Of a DNA stretch of 64,000 nucleotides, positions 45,802 to 56,926 are shown piece by piece (the stretch's first letter is position 1; every line of letters starts with the position of its first letter). This DNA is from Pyrus communis (taxonomy: Eukaryota; Streptophyta; Magnoliopsida; Rosales; Rosaceae). The stretch spans positions 23,318,061 to 23,382,060 of the forward strand of contig NC_084804.1 of assembly GCF_963583255.1 (NCBI RefSeq), read 5' to 3'. The position numbers were made by a program, and so were the translations under genes. The notes beneath the pieces were generated by a model. That model made no database searches and had not been told where the DNA came from. It worked only from the letters and a program-made list of their open reading frames with translations.

Positions 45802-46594
45802 CTTGAAAATTACAAAAGAAAAATTGGTCATAATTTTCGTTTTCTAACAATTAAACATCGTTATAGGTACATGCATATGCAGTCATAATTAGTGTCCCTA
45901 TATTATCTTTCGATCACAAAGAATGAATTACATAGTAGCTCAAGAAGAATTTGATTTCCTAGAAGCAATAAGATCACACACACACACATCTCTCTAATGG
46001 ATTCATTTGCATAGAGGCAAAAACCAAGGAAACTATCACGCGCGCGCACACACACACACATATCTCTCTAATGGATTCATTTGCATAGAGGCAAAAACCA
46101 AGGAAACTATCTTATAAGCATTCATAAACAAATAAATCAATAATTAATCAGATAAGTATGAAATCAGAAGGGTAAAATGCACCTTGAGGAGCGAGGAGAG
46201 AGAGATAAGCGGCGAGGAGAGATAGATGAGTGGTGTAGATGAGAGAGAGGGCTGCGAGGAGACATAGATGAGCGTCGGAGATGAGAAAGAAGGCAACGAG
46301 GAGGGAGAGATAAGCGGGGGACAAGGCATTTGAGACTTTGAGTCAAGCGGAGATATTGAAAATTTAGGGTTTTTAATTTTTTTTTTAATTTTACATATAT
46401 TAAATTAAATAGGTAAATGGATACCCGTTATAACCACGGGTAATACCCATAACTGCCTATTTAAATTTCATGAATAAACTATTATACCCATAACTGTTTG
46501 TTCGCCTAAATGGTTACCCATAACCGTAACCATGAACTTTAAATAGGCAAGTAACCACGGTTACCCAAACCCATGGGTATTTTGCCCATCCTTA
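45498..46594. mobile_element. hAT-like non-autonomous element
   Basis: Ends TCGAGATGGGCAACGG and, reverse-complemented, TAAGGATGGGCAAAAT. Inside both ends are inverted blocks GGTAACCGTGGTTA / TAACCACGGTTACC and many ACCCATAACCGTTTA motifs. Flanks AACGTGCC (45490-45497) and AATGTGTC (46595-46602) agree at 6 of 8 positions, an aged 8-bp duplication typical of hAT. The interior holds a T run (45765-45797), CA repeats near 45977 and 46045, and a GA-rich block near 46190-46310. No transposase. Confidence 0.7.
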
Positions 46595-46602
46595 AATGTG
46601 TC

Positions 46603-46945
46603 ACACTTAGTTGTTCACACATTCCATCACTTTTGTGAGACACTAAACTGTCAAAAATAACCAACTGTGGCCACAGCTAAAGAATAGTTCATCCCCTTGC
46701 AAACTTAACACATCTTGCATATGAATTGACTAGCCACAATTTAATTTTCAGACCCTGTTTAATGGGTCATTCATTATATATTTGTAAAAATCATCTAGCA
46801 CTCTCGAATTTCCACCCGTAAGTTGAGTGTTACTGTTTTGGGTTGGCACTGAATTAGGCTCAAGGTTAGCAACTTCATTTGCCTGGTAACATCACCAGGA
46901 GTGAGACTCGGTATCGCCTGTGTGTGTTCTTTGAGATATCTAGTA
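46603..46945. other. Spacer, no gene recognised
   Basis: About 340 bases between the hAT-like element and the FAR1-like fragment. It may include the 3' untranslated region of the latter. Confidence 0.3.
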
Positions 46946-46949
46946 GGAA

Positions 46950-47556
46950 CTGGACAATTACAAAACAATCCAAAGTTATTTTAAAATATTACAACCATAA
47001 ATATATTGTCTGGGAAACCGTAAGCAATAATTAAATACGTTGTATACCTTATGTCTAGACGTGGACAATTCTTCTTCTCACTGCTGCATTTTCGATTTCG
47101 ACTTTGCTTCTCTTTTGTACTTGTTTTTTTGGTCCCTTTTCTTTTAACTTCAATGGGATTTTTAAGCATCTCGGTTTGAGAACTCATGCCTCCCTTTTAA
47201 GTCTGTTTTCTTTTTTTACCATAGTACCACAACCCAAAATTTTAAGCTTCGTATCCAAGAATTTCAAAGTCTGGGATATAAGTTGGCTACCTTCCTCCGA
47301 CATCACCACCTTGTCAATCAAATCTGAAGTTTTTCTTGAAAACTAAACTTTTTTGGACACAATAGAATTGTTGGAGTCTTTGCCTACTTCTATCCTTTCT
47401 GCGTCCAAAACAAGCCATATTTGGCGATTTTAAGCCACCTTTTCTGTATGTAACATTTTGGCAGCAACTTTATTTGTTTCGTTCTCAAATAGGCTAATAT
47501 GTGCCGACAAGGAAGTCCCTGAAAGTTCATGTCTTTGTAGCTACATTTAGCATAAC
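46950..47556 (-). pseudogene. FAR1/FHY3-like (domesticated MULE transposase) C-terminal fragment
   Basis: On the minus strand the frame at 47556-47390 reads CSYKDMNFQGLPCRHILAYL, followed by LLPKCYIQKRWLKIAKYG. This is the SWIM zinc-finger and following CYIQKRW block of FAR1-RELATED SEQUENCE proteins; the second Cys of the usual CxC is Tyr. Further downstream another frame gives LIDKVVMSEEGSQLISQTL and a basic tail with KNPIEVKRKGTKKTSTKE, typical of FAR1 C-termini, so at least one frameshift separates the parts. The homology stops exactly where the Tat LTR begins (47557), so the retrotransposon cut this gene. Confidence 0.6.
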
Positions 47557-48479
47557 TATAAACACGAATATTCCTGCGATGAATGAAACAAGAACACGTG
47601 TACAAAATAATATTTTGTATTAATTTTGGGGTTACAATCTCTTTTACAATTTGATCCTCTAATTCTATCTTCGTAAGGTATAGATTTGTGGATGGGTTGT
47701 TGATCTAAAGGGTCGTCGGGGCTTGATCTTAGGATGAAGGAGGATGAACAGATCTTCTAGGGCCTTCGGGGCTTGATCTTGATAAACAGTTGTGTGGATT
47801 CTTTCAAGGAGCCGTTGGGCTTGATCTTGATGAATGAGGATGGACGAATCTGTAAGGGCCTTCGGGTCTTAATCTTGATGAACAGTTGTGTGGATTTCTT
47901 CAAGGGTCATTGGGCTTGATCTTGATGGACAAGGATGAACAGATCTTCAAGGGCCTTCAGGGCTTGATCTTGATGAACGATGTATAGATCTTCAAGGGCC
48001 TTTGGGCTTGATCTTGATGAGCGATGATGAACGGATCTTTAAGGGCATTCAAGGCTTGATCTTGATGAACAGTTGTCTAGATTTCTTCAAGGATTTGATG
48101 AAGAATGAAGAGAGCTTTCTTGATCCTTTGGGATTCTTGGGAATTTGGAAGGTTGGATGTTTGAAAGCTTTAGAGTTTCATAGCTTCAAGGATTTGAGGA
48201 ATTCTCTTCCAATTTGGGAGTAGAGAAATGTATATATGAATTGGTCCTTTGAAATGGATGAAATGACCTTGTATTTATAGAATTTTTCAAGGCCTAATTT
48301 TGAATATAATATTCAGATGAAATAAATCATTTCTACCAGGTGTTGACACGTGTCATATTTGATGACTTTTTCGATTTTTCGTCGAGTCACACGCTACGTG
48401 TAAAATTTATGTGACACATGAATGTTGAAATTTTAATGCATTGGTTATCATTTATTTCACTGAAATTTTGATGTCTACA
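47557..48479 (-). repeat. 3' LTR of the Tat element
   Basis: 923 bp. On the minus strand it begins TGTAGACATCAAAATTTCAG and ends ATATTCGTGTTTATA, where the expected CA terminus has become TA. It contains about eight copies of the GGGCTTGATCTTGATG minisatellite (47714-48070) with a period near 48 bp. It matches the solo LTR at 23141-24368 in opposite orientation and the partial LTR at 60490. Confidence 0.88.
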
Positions 48480-51400
48480 AATGCCCCTACTTCAAGGCGC
48501 GTCGTATACATGTGCTTGTCACGTATAGAAGATGCGTTTTGAAGTCCCTTAATGTAGACGTCTACCGAGAGCCGTCGAGGCTTGATCTTGAATTTAAATG
48601 GGATTATGAGCTATTTCACCTGGCAAGTAAGATTCGGCTTTGTTGGGGATGAATCAGCACGTGCAGTTGTTGCATTTGTTGATTATCCACAGGGTTGATG
48701 TTTCATGGCCACTTTTCTTATCTATTCTCCAGGCAGATGTGGTATTTTCTCTGGAAGTACGTTAATAATTGAAGATGAGTACTCGAGAACGATGCTAGGT
48801 AAGCAATCAGGGAAGGGGTCAAGCAGTCGGTTCTTGATTGGAAGCTTGATTCCAAGTGTCGACTGATTACTCTCATTCTCATTGTCATGCATGTAAGAAT
48901 AAAGACAAAGACATGGAGAGGGAGAAAGCATGATATGAGATACTTTCTCTTTAAACCCTGATGATATGAGATAACGGCTACAGTAGTACTTAGGAACCTC
49001 CTCACTCCTAGAGATAATAGGATTCTTTCAAGACGATCTGATGAGTTGGCCGTTCGAGACTCCCTGGCTTTCAGTGTTCAGTGTGCGGGCTCTGTGTCCA
49101 ATATGGGACAATGCTTATTTGCTCAAACTCACCAAGTTGAATCATTGACGGCTGAAGTGATCTTAGATAAGAGATCAGATAGCTCAAGCACGAGAATAGA
49201 GAGTTGCATATGCTTGCAAAGAATTATTCAACGAGCATGAAGAGAAAACTTGATCAACTACAGGAATCCGAAGGTCGGATTCAAAGTGATCTTTATATGT
49301 TTGTGGCTGTAATTCAGAGGCACTTTTTGCCTTAGCCATCTGGAGTTCGACCCAGTATTGAGGCACCGTATGATCAATCTCCAGTGCCTCATTTTTCTGG
49401 GGTTTTGCCAGGTGCTAAGGCTTCACGTGGGCAACCTTTGTGAAGGCTCCCCTTTTTTTTCTTTTATTTTTTTATTTTTTATATTTGTTCTTAGTGCATA
49501 TTTGTAATTTCTCAGAGATATCGATAGACAGACTTTATTTCATTCAGTGTATTGTGCTAAATACCATAAAGCATATATTTTGCTAAGATGTGGTAATTCC
49601 TTCCTTTTCTTTTTTTTTAGATGGTGCTTGATGCACCATCCTCCCTTTTTTTCTATCTTTCAATTATTTTGTCGCCACCCCCCTCCCTTTTTTTTTTTTT
49701 TTTTTTTTGACTTTCTAATAGTAGCATGCAATTATGAGTGGTTTCAACTTTTGGCACAACTTTGCTAAATGGGTATGGAATCTGTAAGTGGGTATTTTTT
49801 TTTTCAAAGTAATATTTTGATGATGGGCATGGTAGATTGGCACTGCTGGGTTCCTCGATGGGCTTCCTTACTGCACTGCATTCTTCTTTGCATGCGAACC
49901 ATTTTCACTTGAGAGACCATTATATATATATAGGATTGCACAGTCACTACACTACCGTTGCACATGCGGGCCAGTTTCATTTAGGAGACCATTATATATA
50001 TATATATATATATATTTATAGGATTGCATAGTGACCGCATAATCGTTGCACATGCGAACTAGTTTCATTTGCTTCTCTGGAGACCATTACACACACACAC
50101 CATTGCATTACTTATTGTCTTGCATCACGACTGCATGCATTGCTTCCTCGCTGGAATTGGTGGTGTAGAGAGTGACTGCGAGTCCAGGTTTGAAGTATGA
50201 AAGTTATAGCTATCCCTGGAGGAGATGATTCGAACTATGCTCGTTTTCGCCGAAGTGGTGCCTTCGGTTTATGCTCTTCGTCCATGCCAAGAAGGAAAGG
50301 AGCAGTTCGTGCCATGTCTTCAGCCGACGTCTCTGGTGGTCTTTCAGAGGGAGCACAATCATAACGGCACTGAACAATGCACAACCAGCCCAGCAAGCTT
50401 ATTCGCAAGCCCTCTAGTGGGTATCTTCTTGTAACATATATTTGTTGTACCTCTCCCACGAAGTTAGAAAATGTTATGGCCTTTAGAAAAGTCTGAACTT
50501 TTTGCAGCGGATAAAGACAGCAAAAGTAACTCATCCTCGCTGTCCTTCCACCTGCGCTGTTCCAGGAACCATTATTCGTTCATGTCGTGATGTCGTGTTA
50601 AAAATTCCTTCCAAACGATGACCCTAGCACCACTCTACCGCTGCATCTATTTCTCTGAATCAACACAACATGTCTAAGCTGCTTAACTACATAAGGAAAA
50701 AATAAGGCCCCGACCCGAAATTGACGACCTAGTGGCACTATTGTGAAGAAGCCCTGAAGTTGCAGTGCGTCATTTTTTACCCTGTGGTGCTATGTAAAAA
50801 ACTGTAACAAGGTTTCTTTATATAATGCCTTTTGGTCACAGTTTTCCTTTAGTGGTGCACTACCATGTGGTGCTGTGCAAAAGACTGCAGCGGGATTTTG
50901 CTGTGTAGTGCCTTTTGGTTACAGTTTTCTCTCGGTGGTGACGTTGTCGTGTGGTGCTGTGCAAAAATTACAGCAGGGTTTAGCTGTGTAGTGCCTTATG
51001 GTCATAGTTTTCCCTCGATGGTGCGTTACCAGTAGTGCTGTGCAAAAGACTGGAGCGGGATTTTGCAGTGTAGTGCGTTTTGGTCACAATTTTCCCTCGG
51101 TGGTAACGTTGCCGTGTGGTGCTGTGCAAAAGATTGCAGCGGGGTTTCGCAGAAGCTATCGATGTCATCTATATTTTGGAGCATGATGTGGTTCGTGAGG
51201 AAGTAGGAAGGGAGATGGAAGCATCATAATTTCAAGGTGTTCTCTCGACGCAAGAAGCTACACTTTCTCAACATCAAAGGAGATTTTACGCCTAGAGCAA
51301 GGGAACGATGCGGCCATGGAAGTGCCCACCTTGTCTCTCACTAATATAGAGACTTTGAAGACCTTGGAAGGCTTGCTTGAAGATTGTCGCCGTATTTTTA

Positions 51401-52030
51401 GGGACATAGCTTTCAAATGGTCTTTTCCATTTTTTTCTACAAGCCTTCTTTGTTTTTTTATTTATTTATATTTTGTTTATCATATATATATATATATATA
51501 TTGTTCTTTTTGTAATAAGGCTTTGTAGCCAAATACTACCTTTAAAGAAATAAAGCATTCACATTTCGAATTTGCTCTCTATTCTTCAAAGTGTTTGTGT
51601 TTTTTGTTGATGGTGTGACTGTACTTGAAGTTTTGAAGTTTCAAGTTGCCTACGTACCCTCGATTAAGGAGGGATCAACTCATGACGTAGTTCAAATGAA
51701 TGATGGATTTTTTTTATTTATTTATTTTGCCGTGCATAGTCTATGCTTTTGCGTGCCAAGATCGTGGTGCATTTGTTTTATGGGTAGTAGCGCTTCAAGA
51801 ATCTACCATTGATGGGGCCGATCTTCAAGTGTTACTAAGCTTCGAGTCTTCTCTTATCCAGTGCTTCCAGCTCTTGAAGACATAACTTTGCATTCTTTTT
51901 ATCAGTCAAGCCTTCTTGTATAGCCATCCTTAGTGAGGGGATTTGATTTTTGAGTGGTAAAACAGCTTCCACGCCATATACAAGAGAATAAGGCGTAGCT
52001 TGGGTAGGAGTCCTATGTGTCGTCCTATAT
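48480..52030 (-). other. Long 3' untranslated region of the Tat element
   Basis: About 3.5 kb between integrase and 3' LTR without retrotransposon domains. It contains an 83-bp tandem array (50784-51150), AT microsatellites near 49923, 49993 and 51485, T-rich runs near 49690, one stray minisatellite unit near 48580, and scattered short open frames that I do not regard as genes. Confidence 0.7.
50784..51150 (-). repeat. 83-bp tandem array in the Tat 3' untranslated region
   Basis: The motif GTGGTGCTGTGCAAAA or a close variant occurs at 50784, 50867, 50951, 51032 and 51116, that is at intervals of 83, 84, 81 and 84 bases; each is followed by GCAGCGGGRTTT-like and TTTTGGTCACAGTTTTC-like blocks. 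Confidence 0.92.
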
Positions 52031-52035
52031 GCCCA

Positions 52036-52620
52036 AAGTTATTCACTTATTTTTTCGTGCCAATCTCTCTTTGTTCGGCCGATCACCTTCTTTAGAAGGT
52101 TGCACAATGTTTTGTTAAATCTTTCTACAAGATCGTTGGCCAAAGCATGATACATGCTACTTGAACTTGTATTTTTCTCAAAGCTTGTCCATGAGTCGGT
52201 TGGGGAACTGTTTTCCGTTCTCGGTGATAATGTAGTAAGGCACACCATATCGGTGGATGATATGCTTCTTGATGAAACGGGCAACAGTTTCCTTCTTGAC
52301 TCCACTTTGGGGTATAGCTTCAGCCCACTTGGAGAAGTAATTCGTTGCAGCTAGGATGTAAGCTTCTCTTGCAGATAAGTTTGGTTTAGTTAGTCCTATG
52401 ACGTCCAATCCCTTTGCATTAAACTGCCATGAAGCAGTTGTAGGTGTAATGGTTCAAGTGGTTGATGTATGAAGTTAGCATGGAATTGGCAGGTTTGGCA
52501 CCTTTTTGCATGTTCCAGGCAGTCATTCATCATGCTTTGCCAATAGTAACCCATTCTTTTGAGTTGGAAATGTAGCTTCAGTCCAGACTGAGCGGGATCA
52601 GCCATCTTTGTCAAACTGGC
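52036..52620 (-). pseudogene. Integrase domain of the Tat element
   Basis: Order on the minus strand: HHCC zinc-binding end (CLEHAKRCQTCQFHA, about 52520), the core start (MDVIGLTKPN, then ATNYFSKWAEAIP), the second acidic region (YGVPYYIITENGKQFPN, where Asn replaces the usual Asp of SDNG), and VERFNKTLCNLLKKV near the third catalytic residue. Frame changes separate these pieces, so it is inactive. Confidence 0.88.
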
Positions 52621-52689
52621 ACATCTGCAGCTTCGTCTTATCCTAAGTTATACTCAAGGCTAGGTTGGCGGAAGCGTTTGCCATTTGAT

Positions 52690-53560
52690 TTTCATTTCTT
52701 GGCACATGTTCTAGTGTTATAGCCTCAAACTTTTGCAGCAGTGGAGTTGCCAGCTGAAAATATGAGATGAGATCATCTTTCCTTACCTTATATTCAGTCA
52801 AGAGTTGATTGATTATGAGTTTGGAGTCGCCTTATACCTCAAAGACTGTGATTTCCATGTTGATCGCCATTTGGAGCCCGATGATCAGTGCTTGGTACTT
52901 AGCGGCCTTGTTGAAGCATAATTCACTTAGTTGGAAAGAATAAGGTAGTATTTGCCTTTGTGGCGACATGAATACTACTCTTGCCCCCACTCCGTAATCG
53001 TGCGGATCCGTTGAAGAACATTGTCCATGTCGGGAAGATGTCGATGTAGAACACTTCCTTGTCAGGCAAGTCGTCTTAGATTTTCTAATCAGCTTGGATT
53101 GGGTGATCGACAAGGAAGTCTGCTAGTGCTTGTCCCTTAACGACTTTAGCTGGGACATAGATGATCTCATACTAATTAAGAAGCAATGCCCATTTAGCGA
53201 GTCGCCCTTTCAAGACTGGTTTAGACATGAAGTATTTGACCAGGTCAGGCTTAACAACTAGGTGGATGGTGTAAGCATGCATGTAATGCCTGAGTTTCTG
53301 GATGGCAAACACCAAGGCGAGACACATTTTTTTATTGGGGAGTAGTTCAACTCAGCGCCGGTGAGAGTTCAACTGAGGTAGTAGAGCGCACATTCCTTCT
53401 GGGATTCATTTTCTTGTGCCAAAGGTGCTCCAACTGAACTTTCCTAAGTGACGATGTACAATATGAGCAACTTCCAGGGCACAGGCACCTCTAGGACAGG
53501 TGAACTTAATGAATACTTTTTTATGCTTTCAAAAGCATTATGACATGCTTCATCCCATAT
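52690..53560 (-). pseudogene. Dual RNase H regions of the Tat element
   Basis: The part at about 53120-53330 reads, on the minus strand, LALVFAIQKLRHYMHAYTIH and LAKWALLLN, the gypsy-type RNase H that follows reverse transcriptase. The part at 52832-53020 reads GVGARVVFMSPQRQILPYSF and FNKAAKYQALIIGLQMAINM, a second, archaeal-type RNase H. Having both is a known mark of Tat-lineage elements. In-frame stops are present between and within them. Confidence 0.82.
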
Positions 53561-53599
53561 GAATAAAACATCATTTTTCATGAGTCAATTGAACGGTTG

Positions 53600-54660
53600 A
53601 CAACGCCCTTTAAGGTTGGAGATGAAGTGTCTGATGAAGGCTAGCCATCCTTGTAGACTTTCAGCTCGTGCAGGTCTCTTGCCTCAAGCATGCTTTGAAT
53701 GGCGTTGATCTTTGATTGGTCCACTTCAATGCCACGGTGCTTGACAATGAAGCTGAGGAACTTTCTAGAGGTGACGCCAAATGCACACTTTAACAGGTTC
53801 ATCTTGAGGTTGTATTTTCGCAGCCTTCCGAACACTATTCGTAAATCCTTCAAGTGATCTGATCTTTTCTTTGTCTTGACCACCACATCATCTCCGTAAC
53901 ATTCTATGTTTTTGTGTAGCCATGTCATTGAAGATTTTTTGCATTGCGCGTTGATATGTAGCTCTAGCGATCTTCACACCAAAGGGCATCAACTTGTAGC
54001 AGTAGATACCTTTTGGAGTGCAGAAGACTGTTAGTTCCTCGTCTTCGAAAGCTATGCAAATTTGATTATATCCAGAAGAACCGTTCATGAATGACAGTGC
54101 CTCATGGCCAGTGGTTGCGTCCACCATCATTTCGATGATTGGCAAAGGGAAGTTGTCCTTCAGGCAATCATCGTTGAGGTCCTGGAAATCTACGCAAACA
54201 CGTATTTATCCAGATTTCTTAAGGACAATGACGATGTTGGAGATACACTTGGGGTATTGCATCTCTTAAATGAAGCCTGCTTCGATTAGCTTGTCAATCT
54301 CGACCTTAATTTGTGGGATGAGCTTGGATTGATAGGGTCTTTGAGTTTGCTTTATCGGTCACATTCCAGGCTTGACTGCAAGATGATGCACATCGATGAT
54401 AAGGACAAGGTCGGGCATTTCTTTGTAGTTCCAAGAAAAGACATCTTTGTACTCTAATAGTATTTGGTAATACTCATTTATCTTGTCCACACTTAGTAGT
54501 GCACTTACAATGATAGGCTTTGGTTCTTCGCTTGTGCCCAAGTTGAGTTCCTTAAGATCATCAATCATGGCTTGCCCTTTATCTTCGAGCTGTGATGGCG
54601 CAGCAGTGACATCTTCCTCGAGGATTTCGTCTTCTTTGCCTTCTTGGATCATGATATGGA
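53600..54660 (-). pseudogene. Reverse transcriptase region of the Tat element
   Basis: Minus-strand frames give the leader EYKDVFSWNYKEMPDL and HHLAVKPGM, then FMNGSSGYNQI (the first Asp of the usual LDGFSGYNQI is Asn), KLMPFGVKIARATYQRAMQK, and the catalytic box as CYGDDVVVKT with the Asp pair kept, followed by RKYNLKMNLLKCAFGV. Frameshifts near 53900 and 54150-54360 break it. Confidence 0.9.
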
Positions 54661-56250
54661 AGACACCTTGGACGTCTTCTTCAGTGCTGTCCTCTCTAGC
54701 TTATTGGTATGAAGATTGTCCAGTGTGGATGATGGTGCGCTTTCTTACTTTCAGTGGTCTATTTGTGTCAACCTCCAAGATTGCTTGGTGTTTCATCCTT
54801 GGAAAAAATCGAGCTTTGAACGTCGCCTTTTTCTGCTAACACTTCAAGTTTTTCTTCCTTTGGCGTTGTCTCCCTCTTTCTAGAAGGTTTTTTATTGTCT
54901 TCAAGTCTTTCCAAAGCTGACCATCGCGGAGAAGAGCTAGTCGTGTTACTTTGTTTCTTAGGTTTTGACAACCTTTCAAAAATAGAGCTTTGGGTTGTTG
55001 GCATATTAAGCCTCTTGAAGACGGAGGTTCAGTCTTGACCACCAATGCTATCAAGTGCCAAAATTCTGGGTCTTGAAGGATTCATCTTATCGAAAACTGA
55101 CGTCCGATGGGCGGGTTTAAGCTTCTCTTGATCTTGTTCAGTGGTCACCCTGATGTGTTGAGCGTTAGCGTTTTTCGCTTTGCTTGAAATCTTCATGGGT
55201 GCATTTGGTGTGAAGCCAAGGTCAGCTTTGTTGTTGTCAACTCCATAACTATGCTCCTTCAGCTTCTTTTAAGTCTCGGTGAGGTTACGGTCTTTATTGT
55301 TGACGATGTTTGCAACCTTTTTTCCAGGATTTGAAGAGAAAGCGAAGTCGTACCTAGCATTCGATATGAGTTTGTAGGCGTTTGGATCAAAACCTTCTTT
55401 GGTTTTTTGGTTGGAAGAAAGCTTAGTTCCACCCCTTTTGGTAGAAGCGTTTATGAAGCTTTGTGGTGGTCATGCAACCTTAGCATCACCTAGCTATGTC
55501 AGAGGCAAAACTACATTCGTCTTGAGCAACTTTACATCATTTTTATGCCACTGTGTGTCGGTTTTGCTTGCTCCAATTTTGAATAGGGATTGACCATTCG
55601 TTCCTCTCAACATCAAGATGTATCGAAAAACAGGTGTGCTTGGTCCTTTTGAGGACATACTACTCCATTTGGTCGTTGCAAGTTTAGCAGGCTCATCATC
55701 GTTTTTGCTTGAAGATGGCACAACTTCTCCTTCATGCTTCTTGGGCACGGCTTGCCACTCTTGCTTTTTAGGTGTTGCTTTGCCCGTAGATTTGATCTCT
55801 TTTGCAAATGCTTCGAGCACTATGTCTTTCTCCATGTAGAACTTGGCGTCTACGAAGTGTGATTCGACTTTGGTGAATGGCTTGGTATCACCTTGGATCA
55901 CTTTCACTCTTTCCTGGTAGAATGGGTGGATGGCACTACTCTATTCTCGTGGATCTAAGGCCTTCCTAAGAGCAAGCTGTAGGAAGTTCTTGCATCAATC
56001 ACGTAGAATATCGTGCTTGATTTGAGTTCACCAATGGTCATCTTCATTCGGATCATGCCCATCGCTCTTTGTCCTCCTTGGTTAAAACTCTAGATTAGCA
56101 GATGGCTTAGGGATAGTTCATCCACCTTGATGCCGATTATGGTCATTGTTGATTTTGGCATGATGTTTATGGCCGATCCACCATCCACAAGCATGCGATT
56201 GACTATGCTCCCTTACGTACCCCAAGACGAAGAGATGATTGCATCATGGG
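54661..56250 (-). pseudogene. Gag-pol spacer and aspartic protease of the Tat element
   Basis: A retropepsin-like active site LVDGGSAINIMPKS is readable on the minus strand at about 56150-56200, followed by ELSLSHLLI, the usual ELxLSxxxI sequence. Downstream, to about 54661, lie charged linker frames (for example DNKKPSRKRETTPKEEKLEV) with frameshifts. A variant DGGS replaces the usual DTGS, as is common in plant gypsy elements. Confidence 0.75.
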
Positions 56251-56921
56251 CGGCATAACATGTGGCATATTCATGTGGCTAAAGCTTCAAGCCTTCGTCC
56301 TTGCTTTCTTGTACCTCATGGTCGTCGGGACTCGCCAAGACCGTTATTAGTGCTTTTCGCATCTCCTTAGGCAATCGTAATGCTTCCTCGATGCTAACGT
56401 GTGTCGGCAGGCCTTCTTTAGGCGTGAAGGTATTTTCTTCCTCGATAGCGATAACTTTACTTTTTTAGGGTTCTTCCATCTCTATTTTGACCATGTGACA
56501 TGCAGCGGTAATGCACTATTGGAAGAAGTCCTTCGGGAAGTAGTCATGCAAGGAGACATGAATGCATGGCTCTTGCTCCATAGGTTCCCCAACGTACATT
56601 GGCTTAGTAGCTTTTACGTTTCTTTTAGGTTTCCTACTGTTTTAGTTGCGGTGCTTTCTCCATTACTCCCCATTTGGCCTTATAGCTTGTGGTCCTGGTT
56701 TCCTCGTCTTTTTATAGGTCACCAATGTCCACCCTTTTTCATTGTCGATAGGTGCATCTTGGTTGCTTGCCCCTAGCGATGGTTATCCAGATGGTGCCAT
56801 GTTACTTGAGCATTGGCGGGAATGGTCATGCATCATTCAAAGAGGCACAGGATTGAAGGATCCAAATGCAATCGTAGTAGTGTGCGTTGTGGCCGTGTAT
56901 TCTAGGTCGAGTTCGATTTTC
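56251..56921 (-). other. Gag-pol region of the Tat element left of the nested LTR
   Basis: Sequence between protease and the solo LTR at 56927. It belongs to the element by position, but its frames are fragmented and I recognise no specific domain. Confidence 0.4.
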
Positions 56922-56926
56922 CCTTG

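Noticed and set aside
48718..51885. Several 60-99-aa frames downstream of the integrase
   Set aside because: They fall in the Tat 3' untranslated region, overlap tandem repeats and microsatellites, and show no recognised domain.
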